A DNA stretch of 64,000 nt, taken from contig CAMDCN010000016.1 of assembly GCA_945890485.1 (NCBI GenBank), positions 62,001-126,000 of the forward strand. Reading direction: 5' to 3'. Under the pieces are notes generated by a model. It was not told the origin of the DNA and ran no database searches. It saw nothing but the letters and a program-made list of their open reading frames with translations. Positions within the stretch are counted from its first letter, which is position 1. Every line of letters begins with the position of its first letter. The position numbers and the translations under genes are program-made. Below are positions 60,000-64,000 of the stretch, piece after piece. Origin of the DNA: Candidatus Sulfopaludibacter sp. SbA3. GTDB taxonomy: Bacteria > Acidobacteriota > Terriglobia > Bryobacterales > Bryobacteraceae.

Positions 60000-62314
60000 C
60001 GGAATTGCACCTGCATCCCGATGAGCCCGGTGGCGCCAGCGGCGCGGAAACCGTTCTCATAGTAAGTGCGGTTCAGGATCTGGTCGCCTTTGCCGTAGAG
60101 CCGCACCGAGTAAGTATCGGTACGGAGTAACTCATGGCTGAGTACGACGTCGATCTTGGTGGCGCCATCGAAGTGGAACGCCCGGCTGCCGGACCCGGCG
60201 AAGAAGGCGTTGTAGTATCCCGAAGACCGGAACAGGTCAACCGTCAACTCGGTTCTGCGGCCGAGCTGTTGGACGGCGACGGCGCTCCAGGAGTGCCGCG
60301 GGATTCCGAGTGCATCCCAGAGGCCCCGGACGGTGAGGTCCTGATCGGTATCGGAGTTGATGAACCAGTACGATGAGCGAAGCATGGTGCCGCGCACAGG
60401 GCGCAATTCGACCGACGTTTCGATGCCGCGCGAGATCCCGCCGGAGCCGTTGTAGTAGCCGGAGTTTCGGCGGAACGGGTCGGTAGCGGGGCGGACGTAA
60501 CTGGCTGAGGAGTCGAATTGTGTATTGGACACGGTGCGCGTGTAGAACAGGGTTCCGCTCAGCCGCAGTTTATCGCGGAACAGGTACTGGTCGATGCCGC
60601 CGTCGGCGGAGTTGTAGCGGTCCGGGGCGAGGCGCGGGTCGCCGTAGGGGCTGTAGACAACGCCGCCGATGGCGGAGCTGAAGAAGAAGCCCGAGCCGTA
60701 GCGTTCATAGAGCCCGGGGGCGCGGTAGGCGTTGCCGGCATGAGCGCGGAGCTTAGTTCCGGAGCGGGGGAAGAAATAGGCGAGGGCCACGTCGCCGGTC
60801 CAGGCGCGGGGTGCGGTGGCGACGGCGGCGTTCTCATAGTTGTTGGCGTTGCCGGTGTAGACGAAGCGCGGCCGGTCCAGCTTGAAGTCCTGGGTGCGGC
60901 CGGATACCGACAGAATCAGCCGCCGGGCGGCGAAGGCCATTTGGCTTGCGAAATAGAGCGAGTTCGATCGTTGGGCGGCGCGGGTTTCGACGGCCACGCG
61001 CGTGGCGCCGGCGACCCGATTGTCGTCCGCGTTCAGATAGTTTTCGTTCTCGTACTCGTAGCCTCCGGTAACGGTCCACCACGCGGTGGGCCGCCAGTTC
61101 AGGCGGGCGTCGACGGTGTCGATGTTGCCGTCGAAGTCGCTGAGGTTGGGTACGGCGGGCTGGAAGCCGACACCGGCCGGACCATTTTGAAAGTTGCGGG
61201 CGGTATTGAGGCGTTGATAGCTGATCTGCGTATCGACCGTGGGCGCCAGGATTTGGCGGTAGATCAACGCGGTGCTCCAGAAGCGGCCCGAGCGGCGGCT
61301 GTCGGGATCGTCACGTCCGGGGAAGTACGTAACGCCGGGCACCGCCGGAATGATGCCGGTGGCCGGCCAGTTGGCGGCGGGAATGCCGCTGGTGGTGGGG
61401 CTGGCGTTGGTCTGGACGAAGTCGTCGGAGACAAACAGCCGGCCGGAAAGCGAGGCCGAAGAGGCGATCGTGTATTTGGCGAAAGCCTGGGCGCCCGAAC
61501 TGCGGGAAGGGTCGTTGCCATCAATGCCGTTCCGGACGTTGATGTGCAGTAGACCGGCACTATAGGCCAGTTTCTTCCAGGCTCCACCGGCGTTAGCGCG
61601 GGCGCGGAGGAGGCCGAGGCCGCCGCCCTCCACCAAAATGCCGCCATGGGCGGGACCGCCGCCGGTATCCGAGACCAGGTTGATGGCGCCACCTGCGGCG
61701 TTAGTGCCGTAGAGCGAAGATCCGGAACCGCGAAGGACTTCCACGCGGCTGAGGTTGATGATGTTCAGGTTTCCCACGAAGCCGCTGGCGTCGGCCTGGA
61801 TGGCGGCGACATCGCGGAAACGGAGACCGTCGATAAGGACGGCGGTGGCTTCGGCGCGTAGGCCGCGGGTGCGGATGGTGGAAAGTTGGCCGGGACCGCC
61901 CAAATTGCGGATGAGCAGGCCGGGAACGTCGCGGAGAGCTTCGGCGACGTTGTTTTCATTGCGGCGGGAAAGATCGGCGGCGTCGAGCACGCTGGTGGAT
62001 TTAGCGGCTTCGTCGAGTGTTTGGGCGGCGCCTTCGGCGGTAATCACAATGCGTTGATCGACTCCGGCGATTTCGAGTCGAATCTCCTGGTTGTCCTCCA
62101 CTTCCCGCGAGACGCGACGGAAGCCTTCGGCTGAGATTTCCACAAGGGCCCGGCCTTCGACGTTGGGAAACTCAAAGCGACCCATTTGGGTGCGGGTTCG
62201 TTCGATGGAGGTGCCCCGATAAAGCAGCACTTCGGCGCCGTCCACGGGTTTCCCCTGCGGATCCGCCACGAGACCGTGGAGTCCGGCAAAACAAATCAAG
62301 AATAGAGAAATCAT
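59996..62314 (-). CDS. btuB: TonB-dependent outer-membrane receptor, BtuB-like role
   Basis: This 772-residue protein begins with a signal peptide (MISLFLICFAGLHG), then a carboxypeptidase-regulatory-like domain (about 14-85, GLVADPQGKPVDGAEVLLYRG). The plug domain (about 100-220) has NNVAEALRDVPGLLIRNLGG, TIRTRGLRAEATAVLIDGLRF and LSRVEVLRGSGSSLYGTNAAGGAINLV. The barrel ends with the aromatic GLIGMQVQFR. A good AGGAG site precedes ATG 62314. It should take up cobalamin across the outer membrane with TonB energy. The name btuB rests on the riboswitch just upstream and on the coupled BtuF/D/C-like genes rather than on sequence identity. It is the first gene of the operon. Confidence 0.9.
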   Translation of the reverse strand: MISLFLICFAGLHGLVADPQGKPVDGAEVLLYRGTSIERTRTQMGRFEFPNVEGRALVEISAEGFRRVSREVEDNQEIRLEIAGVDQRIVITAEGAAQTLDEAAKSTSVLDAADLSRRNENNVAEALRDVPGLLIRNLGGPGQLSTIRTRGLRAEATAVLIDGLRFRDVAAIQADASGFVGNLNIINLSRVEVLRGSGSSLYGTNAAGGAINLVSDTGGGPAHGGILVEGGGLGLLRARANAGGAWKKLAYSAGLLHINVRNGIDGNDPSRSSGAQAFAKYTIASSASLSGRLFVSDDFVQTNASPTTSGIPAANWPATGIIPAVPGVTYFPGRDDPDSRRSGRFWSTALIYRQILAPTVDTQISYQRLNTARNFQNGPAGVGFQPAVPNLSDFDGNIDTVDARLNWRPTAWWTVTGGYEYENENYLNADDNRVAGATRVAVETRAAQRSNSLYFASQMAFAARRLILSVSGRTQDFKLDRPRFVYTGNANNYENAAVATAPRAWTGDVALAYFFPRSGTKLRAHAGNAYRAPGLYERYGSGFFFSSAIGGVVYSPYGDPRLAPDRYNSADGGIDQYLFRDKLRLSGTLFYTRTVSNTQFDSSASYVRPATDPFRRNSGYYNGSGGISRGIETSVELRPVRGTMLRSSYWFINSDTDQDLTVRGLWDALGIPRHSWSAVAVQQLGRRTELTVDLFRSSGYYNAFFAGSGSRAFHFDGATKIDVVLSHELLRTDTYSVRLYGKGDQILNRTYYENGFRAAGATGLIGMQVQFR

Positions 62315-62371
62315 TACGCTCCTGCCCCTCCCTCGAGGGCATAGTGAAATCAGCCATGGTTGGCTGTTCCG

Positions 62372-62538
62372 GGCAGGTTTTCGGACTTCAGGGCGCTTTC
62401 GCCTACCGGCGGCTACTTCCCAACTCGAAGGTAAGAGTCAGTGTGTGGATGCCGCTTTCGTTCCCTGTTACCGCTGCGGGGCAGTCCTGGATTCTCACCA
62501 GGTTCCCTTTTAATCCCCGGCCGCGAAGCCGGAGCACC
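62372..62538 (-). promoter_or_regulatory. Cobalamin (B12) riboswitch
   Basis: Reading the minus strand from 62538 there is GGTGCTCCGG, then GGGAACCTGGTGAGAATCCA, ACTGCCCCGCAGCGGTAACA, GTAGCCGCCGGTAGG and finally GTCCGAAAACCTGCC, the B12 box. These are the ordered conserved blocks of an adenosyl- or methylcobalamin aptamer. Downstream, CAGCCA/TGGCTG and CCCTCGAGGG hairpins lie before the receptor ribosome site, so translation is probably switched off when B12 is plentiful. It begins about 9 bases after the stop of the upstream YfhO-type gene. Confidence 0.95.
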
Positions 62539-62546
62539 TCAGAAGT

Positions 62547-64000
62547 CTAGAGAATAGCACGGCGAAGGCGCCAGACCAGCAAAACGGCGATGAGTGAGGA
62601 GAGGGCAAGTAGAACGGCGCCGGCGAGAACGCTGCGGGGCCGGTAGACGAAGTTGACAGTGTGGGTGCCGCCGGGCACGACGATGCCGCGGACGAGTGTG
62701 TAGGCTTCGTAGATCGGTGCATCCTTCTGGTCGACGGTGGCGGTCCAGCCGGGGGCGTAGGTGTCCGTGAGGATCACCATGCCGCGACAGGCCATGTTCA
62801 CGTCAAGGACGACTCGTCCGGGCGTGTGGCTGCGGACGGTAACGGTGTCCGGGCCGGGGCAGCGTTCGAGGGCGGGTGGGTCGACATCGAGAAAGGTCTT
62901 CTGCGCCAGTTCCAGTTCCATCTGGTTGAGATGGTCCCCGGCGCCGCGGCGGTCGGCGATGCGAAAGGCGTCGTGGACGGCAAAGGCTCGCGGCAGGACA
63001 TCAGGGTTGGCGAAGACTTTTAACGTGGAAGCGCCAGTGAAAACCTCCTGTTTGTGGAATTCAGTCGGTTGGCTGCCGACGGCGAAGCCGACGCCCAGCA
63101 AGCGCTTCAGAGCCGGGGTGTGGAACCCGTGCTGACGGACATTGAGCGGCAGGCTCGCCAGATAGCCGGCGTCCTGATGGAGGCCGTGCCAGTCGCCGAA
63201 GTTGTAGGAGATCTGCTTCTCATCCACCTGAACGCGGCGAAGGCCTGGCTGCTGCCGAAGGAACTGGGCGATGTCTCGGTGCTGATCCAACGAATTGAGC
63301 AGGGCCATAGCGGGTTCAAAGGAGCGGTGGGGCAGCATCGAGGTACCTCCGTTGCTGATTTCCACCATCGCCAGCAACATGGCTCCGGCACAGAGGGAAG
63401 GCCAGGTGATACTGCGGGATTTCCATCCATGCAGCAGGAGGCCAAACAGCAGGGCGGCGAAGGCGCTCATCAGCTCGCCGTCGTCTGTACGGCGTTCGAA
63501 CTCTTTGGCCTTAACCATTCCGAACCGGAGGAGGAACACCAGGGTGCCGAAGGCCAAGGCGGCATTGCGGATCCGGGCGATCCATGGGCTGTCGGGCTGC
63601 TCGCGGAGACGATCGAGACCGAGAGCGGCCAGCATGCCTGCGCCCAGTGAAAAGAGCACGATGGCCATCGAAGGGCTGCGAGCCTTGTCGACTTCCGGCA
63701 GCAGGCTGTAGAGGATACCGTGGAATGCGGTGTATCCCGAAAGCGAGTAGATCAGTCCGCCGAGGGCGACGGCCGCCATGGCGCGCGCCGGCCAATGCCG
63801 CCACGCCAAGGCCACCCCGGCAAGAGCGAGCGAAAAGAGTGTGGCGCCCAGGAACGGGTCGGAGTTGATGAATAGGCCGGGGAACAAAATGCCGAGGAGC
63901 GAAGCGGGTTGCAGCCCGAAATCGCTGAGGACGGTGTACGGAACCTTTTGGCCCCAAGTGAGCGGCTCGGAAGCGCCAACCCAGCGGACCGACAGCCGGC
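62547..64000 (-). CDS. YfhO-type membrane protein, 5' end outside window
   Basis: The frame is open to the right edge: before the TTG at 63887 it continues with RWVGASEPLTWGQKVPYTVL, which lines up with KRWVGTPDPVGWSDYVPYTI in the YfhO-type protein at 4279-6399. About 484 C-terminal residues are visible. They include several membrane helices (ALAGVALAWRHWPARAMAAVALG, IRNAALAFGTLVFLLRFG), a soluble domain with IAQFLRQQPGLRRVQVDEKQISYNFGDWHG, and the closing beta domain TYAPGWTATVDQKDAPIYEAYTLV with a last TM helix. It is probably a glycosyltransferase-like protein of the envelope. The B12 riboswitch follows directly. Confidence 0.85.
   Translation of the reverse strand, partial: RLSVRWVGASEPLTWGQKVPYTVLSDFGLQPASLLGILFPGLFINSDPFLGATLFSLALAGVALAWRHWPARAMAAVALGGLIYSLSGYTAFHGILYSLLPEVDKARSPSMAIVLFSLGAGMLAALGLDRLREQPDSPWIARIRNAALAFGTLVFLLRFGMVKAKEFERRTDDGELMSAFAALLFGLLLHGWKSRSITWPSLCAGAMLLAMVEISNGGTSMLPHRSFEPAMALLNSLDQHRDIAQFLRQQPGLRRVQVDEKQISYNFGDWHGLHQDAGYLASLPLNVRQHGFHTPALKRLLGVGFAVGSQPTEFHKQEVFTGASTLKVFANPDVLPRAFAVHDAFRIADRRGAGDHLNQMELELAQKTFLDVDPPALERCPGPDTVTVRSHTPGRVVLDVNMACRGMVILTDTYAPGWTATVDQKDAPIYEAYTLVRGIVVPGGTHTVNFVYRPRSVLAGAVLLALSSLIAVLLVWRLRRAIL

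Noticed and set aside
60518-61552. A 344-residue plus-strand frame opposite the TonB receptor
   Set aside because: It is Gly/Ala/Val-rich shadow sequence with no start signal, while the minus strand carries a complete receptor plug and barrel.

Overview
The window is a GC-rich bacterial chromosome segment that I read as coming from an acidobacterium of the Solibacter/Bryobacter type (Bryobacterales). This placement is an inference from gene content: a giant secreted NHL-repeat protein ending in a TIGR03437-type domain, a DUF1501 gene overlapping a PSD1/DUF1549/DUF1553 cytochrome-like gene, twin-arginine sulfatases, a TIGR02999-type ECF sigma factor next to a Ser/Thr kinase, and many small secreted enzymes. 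There is no rRNA or tRNA, no insertion sequence, no phage gene and no CRISPR array. The window is densely coding; the longest gene-free stretch is about 286 bases.

Layout. 1-2.6 kb (minus strand): an alkaline phosphatase cut by the window edge, a YceI protein, and a MarR regulator coupled to a SnoaL-like protein behind a palindromic promoter. 2.7-8.1 kb (plus): a GT39-type membrane glycosyltransferase, a YfhO-type membrane protein, a Tat-exported Gfo/Idh/MocA oxidoreductase and a small membrane protein. 8.0-8.6 kb: a pRiA4b ORF-3-like gene broken by one in-frame stop. 8.6-18.2 kb: a BsuPI-domain protein, a PhyH dioxygenase divergent from an Lrp regulator, an FGE-like protein with an esterase, a DctA transporter, a DUF2490 protein and two sulfatases. 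18.2-24 kb: a HigBA toxin-antitoxin pair, a PQQ-type propeller protein, a DUF5117-type zinc protease, a WD40 protein and an intradiol dioxygenase. 24.1-27.9 kb: a membrane propeller-sensor Ser/Thr kinase divergent from an ECF sigma factor around a 15-bp palindrome. 27.9-42.4 kb: mostly metabolism and housekeeping (an IPNS-like oxygenase, NagA, IlvE, a PI-PLC-like protein, an M48 protease, an alcohol dehydrogenase, DUF1501/PSD1, UspA, MgtC/DUF4010, Tpx).

42.5-52.0 kb is the most interesting block: a sigma-54-type promoter, a large membrane histidine kinase, an NtrC-type activator, a coiled-coil/TPR-like Ser/Thr kinase, and a caspase-fold protein fused to an FGE domain in which the catalytic residues of both domains are replaced. 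52.1-57.4 kb is the giant NHL/TIGR03437 protein, closed by a perfect hairpin. 57.4-62.5 kb is a vitamin B12 uptake operon (TonB receptor, binding protein, ATPase, permease) behind a clear cobalamin riboswitch. A second YfhO-type gene runs off the right edge.

On a larger scale, C exceeds G on the plus strand left of about 16.4 kb whichever strand is coding, and G exceeds C over most of the rest. No obvious origin-like sequence sits at the switch.
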